From NCBI GenBank assembly GCA_934045905.1, contig OW203769.1, forward strand, positions 30,761,910 to 30,825,909: 64,000 nt of DNA. Reading direction: 5' to 3'. The notes under the pieces are model-generated. The model was given only the letters and a program-made list of their open reading frames with translations. It was not told the DNA's origin and did no database searches. Source of the stretch: Leuctra nigra (taxonomy: Eukaryota > Arthropoda > Insecta > Plecoptera > Leuctridae). Both the position numbers and the translations under genes were made by a program. This document shows positions 1 to 12,000 of this stretch, piece by piece. Numbering within the stretch: position 1 is the stretch's first letter; every line of letters begins with the position of its first letter.

Positions 1-231
1 CAGCTCTTCTCTCCATGTATAGAGCGCGTCTAATTGTCCCGGGTTACTGGATGAAGGTTGACGTGTTGGGCTCGGCCGGGCGTTGGAGAACATTATGCTA
101 ATAGAAGATGAGTCCTGCATTCCGCAGACCAGCAGCTTATAGTCCATTACTGTTGTTTAGGACTATTATTGCCATGGCATAAACCAATTACATTTTGCAT
201 AAACTGCATACACCAATTACATAATACAGTT
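1..231. other. No gene seen
   Basis: AT-rich sequence with short direct repeats of an acaccaattacat-like phrase. I see no coding frame or recognisable element. Confidence 0.5.
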
Positions 232-349
232 AGGCTGCATTTCACCAAGATTCCAAACCCGGGTTAGAGGCGGTAAACCTGGTTTAGAGGCTCTTAAACC
301 AGGTTTACCGCCTCTAACCCGGGTTTGGAATCTTGGTGAAATGCAGCCT
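232..349. mobile_element. Perfect foldback palindrome (MITE-like)
   Basis: Two 55-bp arms (232-286 and 295-349) are exact reverse complements around the 8-base spacer gaggctct. The arms carry SmaI-like CCCGGG cores. The lack of any arm mismatch suggests a recent insertion or ongoing correction. No clear target duplication is visible. Confidence 0.8.
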
Positions 350-639
350 TAGAGTATTCAAAAACTGGCCCTATAAAAGTAGCCCGAAAAATTTAATTTT
401 GAATTTTCACTAACTTCCAATATAATACATAGTAGGAACGAGAACTAGAATAAGTAAAATCCTATTGTTAAATAGTGTTAAAATAAAATACTATTGTTAA
501 ATAGTGGTAAAGTACTATTTGGCACTAAAAGTTGCAGTACACCCCCAAGCAGCAAATATAAATTCAGACTTTCATGGAAGGAGAGTTCAATTCAAGTTTT
601 TGCTGAACGCGAAATAACAGGAATAATGTAGAATCTCGG
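350..639. other. No gene seen
   Basis: AT-rich unique-looking sequence containing a short tandem phrase (actattgttaaatagtg) near 460-510. No gene is apparent. Confidence 0.4.
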
Positions 640-1098
640 GATCAGTCTGACAGTTCATATGATCAGTCTGATTGTGTATTAGTAGCATGTTTTCTTGCTT
701 CTTGCATTAGAGGCGCCGGTTATTCCACAAAACCGCTCAAAACTATGAAATTTCCGATAGGATTGGAGACCCATAAGCACGAAGCAATTGATTTCACATT
801 TTAATCATGATTAGATAAACGACAAATTTAGGGATCACTTGACAAATTTTTTAAATTAAATTTCATAAGGCACCCATTGAGACAAGAAATTATACCCTTT
901 TTCACCAAAAATCAACTACTTATTACTAATTATCGAAGCAAAAAATAAAAAATGTACCAAGTGATAAGCCTAAGTTTGTCTTTTATCTAATCATGATTAA
1001 AATTTCAAATAATTTCGTCAACCGATTTTGTCTCCAATCGTATTGAAAAAAGCATCTACAACACGTGGCAAAATCGCTCGCGCTTGCAGCACCTTAAA
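640..1098 (-). mobile_element. Family A MITE, minus-strand copy
   Basis: This is the reverse complement of the full-length copy at 61024-61560. It shares the cggcgcc block, the central near-palindrome around caccaaaaatcaact, the cgattggagac block, and the terminus gcagcaccttaa at 1087-1097. The left (element 3') end is less clear. Confidence 0.75.
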
Positions 1099-2689
1099 AT
1101 TGTAGGAATAAAATATTCTCCACCAAAGAGGGCAGGCTGCCCCCATATCCGGCAAATCCACAATATCATCGTCCTTCAGTCCTAACAACATCATTGTTCC
1201 CACAGCAATCAAACACATCGAGTACCTAACAGGCAAGTCATGTACTTGATGAGTGCTCAACAAATAACACAGAGCAATCAAGATCAATAAATCTCTGGCA
1301 ACATGTCCGAAGTGCTATGGAGCGCGATCCAATTCCAGAGTCACGACGATCCAGTGGCGCATCCAGAGCTACGTCATGGGGGGGGGGGATAACGTGGGGA
1401 TGCTGACCTATTTATTTGGAGGGATTTATATTTAAAAAAAAACCTTTTGGTGACAAGATGAAATTTAGTTAAATTGGAATCTATGATTAGGTTTATAAAC
1501 CTTTATTTTAAGGGGCGGAGGGATTTCCAAACCTGCTGGCATGTGCGGGAAAAATTACAATGTTTGAAATCTATATTATGGAGTATCAATCGTTTTAATT
1601 TGTACAATGTTATGATCAGTGGCGTAACTTCAGACCTTGGACCCCTCGCAGGATATTTTTTTAGGGCCTCCCTACATTTTTAATTGACTATTCCGTAGAA
1701 ACATACTTCATTTCAGTACCTAGCGTGATGTGGATTATTGTAGTACGTACTTATAGCTTGGAGGAAATCACACTAATTTCCTCTTAGCTTATAAAGGTAA
1801 TAGTAGAAGGCATAGTAGAAGAATATTACTGTTTTACGACAGAGTGATCTTTACATTATGAGTAGACGGTAAATTCTCATAACCTCAGGTTTTATTGGGT
1901 CATGGGAGAGGACAACAATACGCGAATCCGGGCCGCGCAGGCCCGGAAAAATATTGAATTGCACTAAAGAATGTACTAAATAATTTTTTGTATAGGCTCC
2001 GGAGATATCTTTAGTACGAAGAGAAATCACTCACATTACAAAAAACATCGATTTTCCTCAATAAAGTTATAAATCTGACACGTCAACGTGCGTGAACGTT
2101 GACGTGCGTCAACGTCAACGTTTCCTCAGGTGGAAAATTCAATAATTTAGCATTGCTGATATAAAACAAAAGAAGTTCGTGAAAGCTACGAATAGCGGTC
2201 TTTCCTTGTACCATTCAGTTTCAAAATTGCGAGCTTTAAAAACAAATTTTGGTCGATTTGATCACCTAAATTCTTCAAATGACTACTACTTTCATTACTA
2301 TCTATTATCGATGATTGCGAGCGCGAGTCCGCCACTGCTGATGATCTGTTGTCATGGTTACGAAATGATCTATTTCCTCCTCGTCACGATGGTTCTGTTA
2401 TCGAGCGAAGACAATCGGCTAATGAATTCAGCGAGACGTCTTCAAGGACGACGGCTGGACATCTGCGGAGAATGTGATACAGTTACGCGATGCTCTGGAG
2501 CCGGCGGGATGCTGGGCGACCTTGCCGTGCATCCGCGTCTCCGTGAGATGAGTCCGGCAGCTTCCGAGTTGCGCGGCCACGACACGAATAGATCTACATA
2601 CAATTCGATATCCATTATAAATGCCCAAAAAAAAAACGCAACGTGCAAAATTACCTCCCAAGTATTTCAACTAGAACATAAAATAAAGT
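1099..2689. other. No supported gene; hAT-like end fragments
   Basis: Two sites resemble hAT left ends: CAGTGGCGCATCCAGAGC near 1350 and CAGTGGCGTAACTTC near 1618. Neither has a matching right end. A run of overlapping CGTCAACGT/ACGTTGACG palindromes lies near 2077-2125. A locally GC-richer patch at about 2420-2590 is open on both strands, but I recognise no domain or splice structure in it. Confidence 0.4.
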
Positions 2690-3075
2690 AACTCTAAAAA
2701 ATCAGCTCTGAAAAGCAGTTATATATCTCTGATATAAAAAATACTTGGTCCATCATTGATGGCCTCATTCAATTTATACGCAATAAACAAAGCATTTTTT
2801 TTTTAATTTTTAAAATAATGTGTTTTATATCAATACTTTTCATGAGCTGACGTGGCTCGTTTTTGGGCTGAATTTATATAGACATTTTATTTGCCTATTA
2901 TTGATGTACGGCTCGTTTTTAGCTCAGTTTGTTTATCAATATTAGTTATTTTTCATTGTTGTGAGAGTGAAATCTGTATGTTTGTGTTTCTGATACGAAT
3001 AGAGCCGTCTTTTTAGGTTTATTTTATTTCTTAGTTGAGACTTGGCTGGTTTTTGTACACGGTTTCTTTGATGGA
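2690..3075. mobile_element. Diverged relative of the 5306-5710 foldback
   Basis: The right end (near 3032-3072) keeps the gagacttggctg block followed by a T-rich stretch and acacgg, as in the right arm of the 5306-5710 element. The left end keeps a ctctgaaaagcagt block and aatacttgg. The element is degraded. Confidence 0.5.
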
Positions 3076-3534
3076 AATTTTTTACAATTTCCTTCATTAC
3101 TTAAAACACAATATTATTAAAATATCATAGCATAACCCATGATACCTTCAAACCCCATCATTATTAGTAATATTAAAGGAAGATAAACGTAGTCGCATAT
3201 ACGTCAGTGAATGGAGGTGACAGCTCATCGGCTATCAGCTTGTATTACAACAGTAATGACAAAGTGCATAGGATCACACGAGGCTGTTCCTAATTACATT
3301 CTACATACGTTACCTATAGCGATGTGAGGTCAAATTGTAATTAGTCCGCTAGTTGATTTCATGCCGATTTGTCCAGTTAAATAATGCATACACATTTGAA
3401 AAAGAAAACTTATCAGAATTAGAAACACATATTTTCAATGTAATTTATTCTTATTCTACAATGCATTTAATCAACTCCAAATTTCTCACTATTGATTTTG
3501 TGTTCAGATAATATTATACTCCAATTTGTATATA

Positions 3535-3783
3535 ATCAGAGGTAGAAGGACCGATGTCCATTTCAATGATTCTTGAGGTGAACTCAAAGCTAGTAGTTCT
3601 GTCCTCATCCAATCACATTTGTAATGGTGGCATTGTGTAAATAGGCACTTCAATGTGAGTGTGACTTATATTTTGTTTACTTCAGTGAAATTGCCGTGGA
3701 TGAAGAGAGCTTGATTATATCATTCCAGAAGTGTGCAACGCAAAATCGAGAAAAATGAAATCGGGCTTTTTACCTCTGAGGTA
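3535..3783 (+). mobile_element. Family E MITE
   Basis: About 250 bp with imperfect terminal inverted repeats around CAGAGGTAGAAGG (left) and TTTTTACCTCTGAGG (right). The internal text, including tcaatgattcttgaggtgaactca and gagcttgatta, matches 7290-7537 and 26441-26899. Confidence 0.75.
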
Positions 3784-3807
3784 TTAAATAGATAAAAGTA
3801 CACCATG

Positions 3808-4017
3808 TTAAACGTCGCACTGTTCTGCAGCTAATTGGCTAATGGCGACGGATGAATGAGTAGGGAGATGATGATGATGATGGATGAAGGATGGACGGTG
3901 GGAAGGAGGATGATGATGCTTATTATTAGGGAACCTTCCCACTGACGGAGGGAAATCACAAGAAACCTGACTCATGAAGCAAGTGAGCATCGAGCCCGGA
4001 ACTTCAGGAAAGAGCAA
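3808..4017 (-). mobile_element. SINE copy (tRNA-derived), minus strand
   Basis: The reverse complement matches the SINE at 43223-43478: a GTTC-GATCGAGCCC-like B-box remnant, the gaaggttccctaataataagc stretch, a catcatcatc stretch, and the 3' block gcagaacagtgcgacgtt. It is diverged. Confidence 0.75.
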
Positions 4018-4609
4018 GATTCGTTTTAGTCAAAATAACTTCTAAATGTATATGTGTCTTTAGGCACCAAATATCTGAAGTTGTAATTCTTCTGCGCATG
4101 CGCGATGATCGAGAAGTGGCAAAAGTGATTTGTTTTCATCACTTTTAAATCTGTTTTCTTTGTAAACTACAAAACATGGAAATGAGCTGGAGAGTTTCAA
4201 GGTGTTCAGAGTTTCTGGCTTTTCTTGCTGAAGTAAACCTACTTGACTGATAATTTGCTATACAATGATTAAAGGAAGGCATGTGCGTTGTGAAAAATAT
4301 GCGTTTTCGCGTTTTGTCTTTTTTACGCTCAGAAGAGGCCGTTGAAAACAGAATGTTGATATAAATTTATTATTCTTCTTAGTAACAATTTGGGTGTTAT
4401 TATGATTAGATGAAATAATATGCACAGGTAAGCAATTATTAACATTATAGTCTTATTTTATAGTTTATCAAGTCGCACGTGATTAGCTGCTAGGTCGTGA
4501 CGTCATTTTCACCACCGCGGTACTGAAAAAACCTCCCTACAATCGAGATGGGGCGGCTTAAAAATAAAACGCGTGCGGCGATTTTTCGGTAACCGACCGA
4601 AAAATATCC
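4018..4609. other. No gene seen
   Basis: Intergenic AT-rich sequence. A somewhat GC-richer end (4480-4600) leads into the tRNA-like element. Confidence 0.4.
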
Positions 4610-4681
4610 GACCGAACCGGGGATCGAACCCGGGACTTCTCACTTGCCGGGCGAGAGCTCTACCAACTTAGATACCCGGTC
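4610..4681 (-). tRNA. tRNA-like sequence, probably a repeat-borne pseudogene
   Basis: The minus strand folds as a 72-nt cloverleaf. The acceptor arms are GACCGGG/TTCGGTC (two G-U pairs). There is an A-box-like TCTAAGTTGGTAGAGC, an anticodon stem CTCGC/GTGAG around the loop CCGGCAA (anticodon GGC), and a perfect T stem CCGGG/CCCGG with TTCGATC. GGC is not a normal eukaryotic alanine anticodon and the loop begins CC. A relative at 27472-27545 carries GGG instead. I therefore favour a tRNA-derived dispersed element over a working tRNA gene. Confidence 0.5.
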
Positions 4682-4693
4682 GGACGGACGGAC

Positions 4694-4760
4694 ATTAGAC
4701 ACAACGCACTGATGAGTCTCTTCGGAGATCTCTAACCCTCATCAGTGCTCTGTGTCTAAT
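4694..4760. repeat. 67-bp hairpin next to tRNA-like element
   Basis: Arms ATTAGACACA + GCACTGATGAG and CTCATCAGTGC + TGTGTCTAAT pair with a 2-nt internal bulge and a 21-nt loop (tctcttcggagatctctaacc). It lies 12 bp from the tRNA-like element and may belong to the same mobile unit. Confidence 0.7.
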
Positions 4761-5305
4761 TAAAGAGATGCGAGTTGTTGGTGCTGATTGATTCTCTTCT
4801 GCTTAGTGAAATTACCCAAGCTTACCATGGTTTTGACAGGGGTAGTTAGTTCGTACAAGCTCTGTAGTACAGAACAGATTTAGTGGCACTTAGTTCAATT
4901 TTTCTTATTGAAGATTTATTTTTTATTTTTTTATTTTTATATATATTTAACTTATGTTTACACTTTTGATGTATGGTTTCCGTCCAACTTATCTTCAATT
5001 ATTTATTATAATCATTACATATTTATCCCCTTTTTTATCTTTTATGTATTATTTTAAACAGTTAACAACATTATCACCTTATTTTGGAAATTGTTTAAAC
5101 TACAATATGACAATTACTTTAAATTAAGAAAATATATTTTATTATCCTTCTTGACGTAGGCATAAATCTTATGCACTGACATCCTGTAATTAGGCTGATA
5201 TTTTATTTATGCACTCTCGGTAATAGATGCTTCGTAGGTGGCCATTTACATTGATTTGCATAATTCCAATTATTAATCGTGCATAGCAAAGTTAAATTAA
5301 TCAAA
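4761..5305. other. No gene seen
   Basis: Very AT-rich sequence with long T tracts (4905-5060). No open frame of note. Confidence 0.4.
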
Positions 5306-5710
5306 TATCCCCATAAAAACACTCCGTGTAAAAAAACAGCCAAGTCTCTTCAACTAAAAAAAATTTAGGAAATCTAAAAATTCTGCACTGAAAAGTAGTG
5401 ATATCAAAAAATTTGCCAAGTCAAAACTTTATTTGAAAATCAAAAAAATACTTGGCGCATCGTTTTTTTAGGGCATTATAGGAATACTATAAGTATATGT
5501 ATATTTGATGTTATTTTATATCTAGCCTATACTTAAGCTATGTATTATATACACGATGCGCCAAGTATTTTTTGATTTTCAAATAAAGTTTTGACTTGGG
5601 AAATTTTTTGATATCACTACTTTTCAGTGCAAAATTTTTAGATTTCATTAATTTTTTTTAGTTGAAGAGACTTGGCTGTTTTTTTACACGGAGTGTTTTT
5701 TATGGGGATA
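5306..5710. mobile_element. 405-bp foldback element with about 160-bp arms
   Basis: The left arm starts tatccccataaaaacactcc and the right arm ends with its complement. Each arm contains agccaagtctcttcaac, a ctgaaaagtagtgatatc block and aatacttggcgcatcg. About 90 bp of AT-rich spacer separates them. Arm differences are few. There is no coding capacity. Confidence 0.85.
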
Positions 5711-6394
5711 TCACTTATTTTTTTAGTTTATTTACACAACTTGTAGAACATATTGGAGCAACAATGACTAATTCCTTTAAAAAAATACGCCATTTCCGAA
5801 TTAGTTACTAAGAAAAACAGTGTTTGGAGCTAAATATAAACTTAAAGTGATATGCCATAAAGAATTGCGAAAGAATCGTTCCAATAGGTCCAGCCGTTTT
5901 CGAGATATGGCATCACTTCCGGTTTTCAAAATGGCGGCTGAAAGCACTTACACAATGTATATAAATACTAACATTTCACTATAAGCCTTCTGAATATGTA
6001 GTAGGTTTTTATATAAAGGGGAAGTGAATTTAGGCAGATTTCGCTAAACTATGACGTCATTTCCGGTTTCAGTAATTAGAAAACTTTAATTTTACTATTG
6101 TTATTTCATAAAGAGGACCGTCTGAATCGATTGGCGCAAATTTCATTCCGATCGGTTTAGCCGTTTTTGAGATATGACGTTACTTCCGGTTTTAAAATGG
6201 CGGCACAAAAAATTCATAAGGGGCAAGGTATCTACAGGCTGACAACTTGGATACGTGGTGAAAGTTTTAGGCCAATCGGCCCAGCCGTTTAGGCTGTGGC
6301 GGAGACCGCGGAATTTATTGGAAGATGAATCATTATTATCATCATCATCATCATCTGAAGAAAGCCGTACAATTTCAAGGTTTTCACGGTCCTC
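5711..6394. repeat. Repeat-derived DNA with internal recurring motif
   Basis: The phrase agccgttttcgagatatg, followed by cacttccggtttt and aaaatggcggc, occurs near 5890-5936 and again in variant form near 6160-6206, with a partial copy at 6052-6066. A short (ATC)n run lies at 6337-6354. No supported coding region. Confidence 0.5.
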
Positions 6395-6632
6395 CCGCTC
6401 GCAAACGGCATAACTCATTGTTCCCAAATTTGGTACATGTGGTGGGGTGGACCATAGCTCGAAATTAAAATATTTCGCAACAATGTCAGATTTCCCAATT
6501 TTAAGATCCAGTAGGCCGAAAATGCCACTTTGATGCTTACAGTAAAAGTGGGTTTGCTCCAGCCTTTTTAAATGAGAGTGTGCGCGCGCTGTACGACTTG
6601 GCTTGCGTGGAGCGACCGCTCTACTAGATATT
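6395..6632 (+). mobile_element. Family D dispersed repeat, copy 1
   Basis: Matches 47255-47516 over its length: gttcccaaatttggta, gtggggtgg, ccatagctcgaaatta, a gatccagtaggccgaaaatg core, and the end ggagcgaccgctc-actagat. Class unknown. Confidence 0.7.
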
Positions 6633-7289
6633 TCTTTCAGATACTCATTCTAACTTTTGAAAATCACCAAGAAAATTATACGGCAAACAATCAATTATTG
6701 TAGCTGTAAAATGCAGTCCCTAAATACATCAACGACTTAAAACAGCACCAAATCAATGACTCGAGGCAGAGCAACAATTTGCCAGCATCCTTGTAGGAGA
6801 TTCCAAGCTGAGATTTAGAATTGTTTTTGCAGCAGTTCTCAAACAAAAGAGTGCATTTAAAATGGAGATCGAAACATCTAATTTAAATAATATCGATGGA
6901 CATAATTAATCAAAAGGAAATCGATGGCAGCAAGAAGTTAGCTTCAAGGTACGCATACAAAGACGCTACTGCTTTTAACAACTGATTTGATGTGCTGATT
7001 GTGAGAGCATCAAGGTAAACCGAGTACTTGTTTCCCAATTAAAAGTGGACTATTTCGATCGTAAACCATTTGGATTTCAGAACTCATACAACATTTAGTT
7101 ATATTGGCTTGCATTTAAAAGTGTGCCAGGGAGTGTGTGGGAGTGAATCATAAATAAAAATCTAATTTTTCATGTTTTGGAAAACGATTTGAGTCTGGTA
7201 TAGAATCAAAAATGCTCAAATCGTTCACTTCATAACATTCTAATTGAATGTTATTTGAAATTGAAATTGAATAGTTCATGACAAGAATT
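6633..7289. other. No gene seen
   Basis: AT-rich sequence with no recognised element or coding signal. Confidence 0.4.
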
Positions 7290-7537
7290 TTCTGTACCTC
7301 AGAGGTAGAAGGACGAAAGAATGATTCTTTAGGTGAGTTCAAAATCCACGATTCTGCTTTCATCCAATCATATTGGTAATGGTAACAGTCATTGTGTAAG
7401 AGAATACTTCAATATAACTAGAACTATGTTGACATCACTTAAATAGAAATTGATAGAGCTTGATTATGTGAATCCAAAAGTGTGCGACACAAATACGCGA
7501 AACTGTACTTCCGCGCTTCTAACTCCGACGTACAGAA
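7290..7537 (+). mobile_element. Family E MITE, complete and uninterrupted
   Basis: Terminal inverted repeats are TCTGTACCTCAGAGGTAGAAG and, on the complement of the right end, TTCTGTACGTCGGAGTTAGA. This copy retains the continuous text cagtcattgtgtaagagaat, so it shows the empty site for the foldback nested in the copy at 26441-26899. Confidence 0.8.
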
Positions 7538-7540
7538 TAA

Positions 7541-7577
7541 TTGTATTGTTTTGTATTGTATTGTATTGTATTGTATT
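7541..7577. repeat. (TTGTA)n microsatellite
   Basis: Tandem TTGTA units with one TTGTT interruption, starting just outside the right end of the family E MITE. Confidence 0.9.
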
Positions 7578-8472
7578 CATTCAAAACATGAATCACCATC
7601 CCCAACCCAACCCGATGCAGTTGGAAGTTTGACCTCCGATGCAGGATCGGACTATATTTGGTAGTTTTGACGAGCTTCTGGGCGGTTTCTATCAAAGTGT
7701 TGGTCGAAGTGAAATAAATAATCCTCGATGCTTTGTGTTTCTGAAGACCTGCTGGGATTGATTGACAGAACACATGCAGTATTCATGTGGCAGAAGAAGC
7801 GAGCGAGAAAAAGTATCGGGAGACCTCGAACTATGTAGTACTTGTTCTGTCTCTTCGGTTTACAAATCTATGATTTAAAGATGATTTTAGTCAAGTTAAC
7901 TATTGCGCAATAGGGATTATGGATGTTTTTAATTCTGATTAATATTAATGATAAATAATGGCATCAATATGAATAATATGAATAAGTAAAACACATTTCT
8001 ATTATTGTATTTTGAAACAAAATGAATGGGTGAAATGATGAGGAAAATACCTGCGTTGCATTTTGCGTGTATTCAAAAAATTTAGAAAATTAATCTAAAG
8101 TATTTGTCGAAAAACAATACCTAGTCAGTTTCGTTTTTTCTTTGCATCTGAAATCTTAAAAGAAACTCAGCTCAATGACATAAACAACGGTTTTAAGAGT
8201 GGAACTGAACAATGGACCATCAAGCCAAAATTACATGGACCACTTTTTGGAGTCAAGACGCCAAGATAAGCCAAACTATTTACTAACATCATGCTTCAAG
8301 TTCAACCGATACTCTTCTAAATTGTGGTTTCAATCTTTATGTCTCCACCGTAGTTTTTCTGTTGCTTGTTTTAATTTTTTAATTCTGTCGAAATTTTGAG
8401 TTTTGATTCAAAACAATGATTCGTGCCTCAGGCTATGTAAACCGTCTTACATTTCCATCAATTTAGAATAAA
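7578..8472. other. No gene seen
   Basis: AT-rich sequence with no credible coding or RNA feature. Confidence 0.4.
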
Positions 8473-8960
8473 CTAGGAAAACGCTCGGTGTAAAGCGTTG
8501 GTGAGCGAGCACCGATACGCGCTGCATCTCGAACCGAAATTTTGGTACACACAAAAACATAGCATCTATACTGAATTGAAATATGAACCACTCAATCAAC
8601 ATAAAAGTACCTGATTTTCATTGAAACTGGGATTATCTCTCTATACACTCTGGCTATACATTAAGAAAATCACATCCAAGTTGCTTCGGAATAATTCCCA
8701 TTCATTTCGATATCCATTGCCCAATTCTGACACAAACAGTTAAAAATGTCAATAAGTGTATACTTTTTTGACCGATTGGGCTGAACATTTTCAAAATAAG
8801 AGAAGATGTTTGTTTTAAAAAACTATGCAGAATTTGAAGTTGATCTGACAATTTTGATTTTCAACCAATCAGAAGATGTTTTAAAAATTATTATTTAACC
8901 AATTAGATGATCTGTCCAATTTGGCCAATCAGAAGGCATCGCTCAGAACAATCCCAGACC
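8473..8960 (+). mobile_element. Family B TIR element, 5' portion
   Basis: Begins with the family B terminus CTAGGAAAACGCTCGGTG and contains gagcgagcac. The interior has the family's repeated phrases about ccaatcagaagatgtt. The right terminus is missing. Confidence 0.7.
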
Positions 8961-9908
8961 ATCCCAGACTAATATAATGATATTTCAGATCAATCGGAAA
9001 AAAGTTACCTGAAGCGTCCGAAAACAAAAAAAGGCACGCAAAGAAAAAGAAAAAGGGAAAGTGTCTAAAGTGCTAAATGGAGACGCTCGCTCAAAAAACA
9101 CAAAGATTGTGAGATACATCTGTTTATTACTGACTCCATCACTTCCGTGTTCTCCAAATCTCCTTGAACACCCGGGCAGGCCAACAATCACTCATCACAG
9201 ATCGCACAAACTGCTACCAATCCGTCAGAGAACATAAAACAAGCGGAGTAGATCGAGCTGTGTCTGACAGATGAAGAGGAGATCTAGAAGGCCTTGTCCA
9301 GGGAGACAAAGAACCATTATGTCACCGCGTATTCAGAGATCTTACCCGCTCTCAGCACTCCCACGCGATCTCAGTGTGTGGAGGTGGCGTTGCGCATTGG
9401 AGCGTCTTCCATGCGATTAAGAGTCCTAGATACGGTCGCAACACAATTTCTTTTAATTACAGCCCAGGAAAAAAGATTTCAATTTTTCATTTGACACTTA
9501 TCTCGTGTATGAAAAGAAAATAGTTTTATTTAAATAAACAAACACTGTCATAAGTCATGACTGCCACTCACAGTATAGGCAACGAGTGTTCATACCCCAG
9601 CGCAACTAGCGAGAGAAATCGGCAAAGTTGAACGGGGAAAATCTTCAATTTTATAAGCTCTCATTGGTCGTGGCCATAGCAACCGATAAAACTCAACAGA
9701 TAACTCAAAATAGCACATAATTGGTAAAAGAGAGGAGCAAACTAATAATGTTACCAGATTCAGTGGAATTTTTGACACTTCATACATTTTGCACAGCGAA
9801 ATATCCTGTGGCGTATTATTGTAAGAATGCATACAATGAGTAATGTTTACTAACTGCTGCAACTAAGGGTATGAGGATCACGCCACTAGTTGCTATTTTT
9901 CTATTATT
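8961..9908. other. No gene seen
   Basis: Contains a possible short inverted-repeat element at about 9585-9895 (catacccc-gcgcaactag against the right end caactaagggtatg). No supported gene. Confidence 0.35.
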
Positions 9909-9916
9909 ACTTAATT

Positions 9917-10508
9917 CAGGGTGCGAATTGATGGGGGGGATGGGGGGGATTTCCCCCCTCTGGTTTTCTCATCCCCGGCTCTGTTTCCCAATAAAGCATC
10001 CCAGGGGGGGATAGAGTTTTCCCCCCCTCTGTAAAATGGTTGACTTTTAATCAGCAAAACAATAGATACCTACTTTTTTCTGAAATAAATCTAAAATTAT
10101 AAAAATAAATAGTCACACAAAACAACGGTCAAATTGCCTTAGTAGCAAATAAGCTGTGTTGGATAAGATTTATTAATTCCAAGATTTATTTTGCTTGCCC
10201 ACCACTTCTGATTTCCCTTTTAAATTAATAGCAAATCCTCTTTATAATGCCATTTGTTGTGATGACATCACGACAAATGGCAAAAAATAGTGTTCAAATC
10301 GCTTAGAAACGCACCAAATCTAATCTTGAAATTCAAAATTTCCAGGGGCTATGCGCCCCGCACCCGCATGGTACTGGGGGGCTCTCCCCCCAGACCCCCA
10401 TTGTATTCGTGGGCAATCGTATTTTTCGCCTTTATTATATTTCCCAACATACTCGGAATTTTAAAATTTCCTATCCCCCCCTCTGAAAATTGAACAATTC
10501 GCACCCTG
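9917..10508. mobile_element. Non-autonomous hAT element (592 bp)
   Basis: The 14-bp terminal inverted repeats CAGGGTGCGAATTG/CAATTCGCACCCTG are perfect. They are flanked by a perfect 8-bp target duplication ACTTAATT (9909-9916 and 10509-10516), the hAT hallmark. The interior has G- and C-runs near both ends and a hairpin at about 10251-10281. No transposase frame is present, so it must be mobilised in trans. Confidence 0.92.
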
Positions 10509-10516
10509 ACTTAATT

Positions 10517-11024
10517 ACTCCGAATGTTGCAGGAATTCAGCTTGGGCTCATACATTTTTGCATTTCTCATGGTCGAATTAATAAGTACACAAATGTTCGT
10601 GCTTGTATCACAATTTGCACTATTGATGGAAGAATAGACTGCACTGTTGGTGACTTTTACGATCAAGTCGCTTGAAATATCATCAGAAGATCCGGGAGGC
10701 AGTGAGATTCTTCACGACAGAACGGATCCGGCAGCGGCTGGAGATTATCTGTGGCTGGAGCAACAGCTTTTTGTCACGTTCATTATGTGAGGTCCAGTTT
10801 GACCACTGGTCAGATCAAGAGGATCCTTGTTGGCTGTGGTAACAGATTGACCTTTATCTGTGTTGGAGTGAGGTAGGACATGGCACAGATGAGCTGATAC
10901 TTCCTCCCCAGTGGTGTGATGGGCGACAAGTGTCCTTTGGTTCTGGCTCTCTGGGACATCCCGACCATTACCTTACATTTATCACATTTGAAGGGTAAAG
11001 AGAAAGAACGCTGTAAGTCACATT
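10517..11024. other. No gene seen
   Basis: Mixed-composition sequence with no recognised domain or element. Confidence 0.35.
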
Positions 11025-12000
11025 CGGATGAAACTGAGATAAACGAAGTTTTATGTTGAAACTTGTATCTATCTTCCATACAGATCTATACTTCAATTGC
11101 GTTTTTCAAGACTTTGTGGCAATATTTTCTAAAAACCGAGGGATTATTCTGAAAGATCATAAAACTCACTACAAGATTACACCTTAAACTCATTTTTTTC
11201 TTCAAAAAAATGGACTAACAGCGTTCTTTCGTACCCTTCATGTGTATCCGCGCGATCAATCGAGGCATAGTCTCAGATCTTCATAAATTTTTGTGTACTT
11301 ATTGAAAATCATGCAATACGCAATCCCTGAAAATTTTAAACACTTCTTGTGTCTAGTTTCGGAGATAATTTGATTTTGCTTCCCCATGTTATCTTATGGC
11401 AGCCAAGTAAAATCGTGTCATATTTAAGCTAAAAAGAAATTCTAATTTTTTCGTACGGTTAGATTTTAACAAAAAAAAAATTGGTAGACCTACGGACATA
11501 GTATCAGGGAAAAAAATTGAAAACAATACCAACGTGTGCTATTTTACAACGTGTGCTATTTTACAAGTTATTCACCAAATTCGAAATTATTTTCGTCCTG
11601 CAGTCCTGCAAACTGCAGTACATTAAATGAGTATCTTACTTAAATATAGTTCAACTGTTAAAAAACGTTTTTAAAAATGGTAATTTCAAAAATAAATAAA
11701 AATGTGCTATATCCAGTGATCGCGCCATGGTTCCTAACATTTAAAATAGCACACGTTGGTATTGTTTTAAACTTTTTCATGATATCTACCACGTCTACCA
11801 TAAAAAAGGGTTATTTTCAAAATGGATACAAATTAATTAGATCTTCATTTTACCCTAAAAATGACACGATTTTCCTTGGCTGCCATAAAATAGCATGAGA
11901 CAGGCAACTCAAATAATCTCAAAAACTAGACAAGCTTTTAATTTTTTCTAGGGGCTGTGTATCGCATGATTATCAATAAGTCACCAAAATTAAAAGTAAA
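11025..12000. mobile_element. Family F element with long inverted repeats
   Basis: The block near 11265-11570 (catagtctcagatcttcat, ccccatgttatcttatggca, aacaataccaacgtgtgcta) recurs inverted at about 11740-11990. Between them lies a short tandem duplication of acgtgtgctattttac. Relatives lie at 44560-44750 (matching the 5' part, 11025-11235) and 56030-56400. No coding capacity. Confidence 0.75.

Noticed and set aside
2179..2691. 170-codon plus-strand frame
   Set aside because: No domain, signal peptide or splice context. Open frames occur on both strands of the same GC-richer patch, so coding is unsupported.
4694..4760. Firm call of a hammerhead ribozyme
   Set aside because: Stem III would be too short and the GAAA core is not intact. 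The CTGATGAG motif is explained by the palindrome arms.
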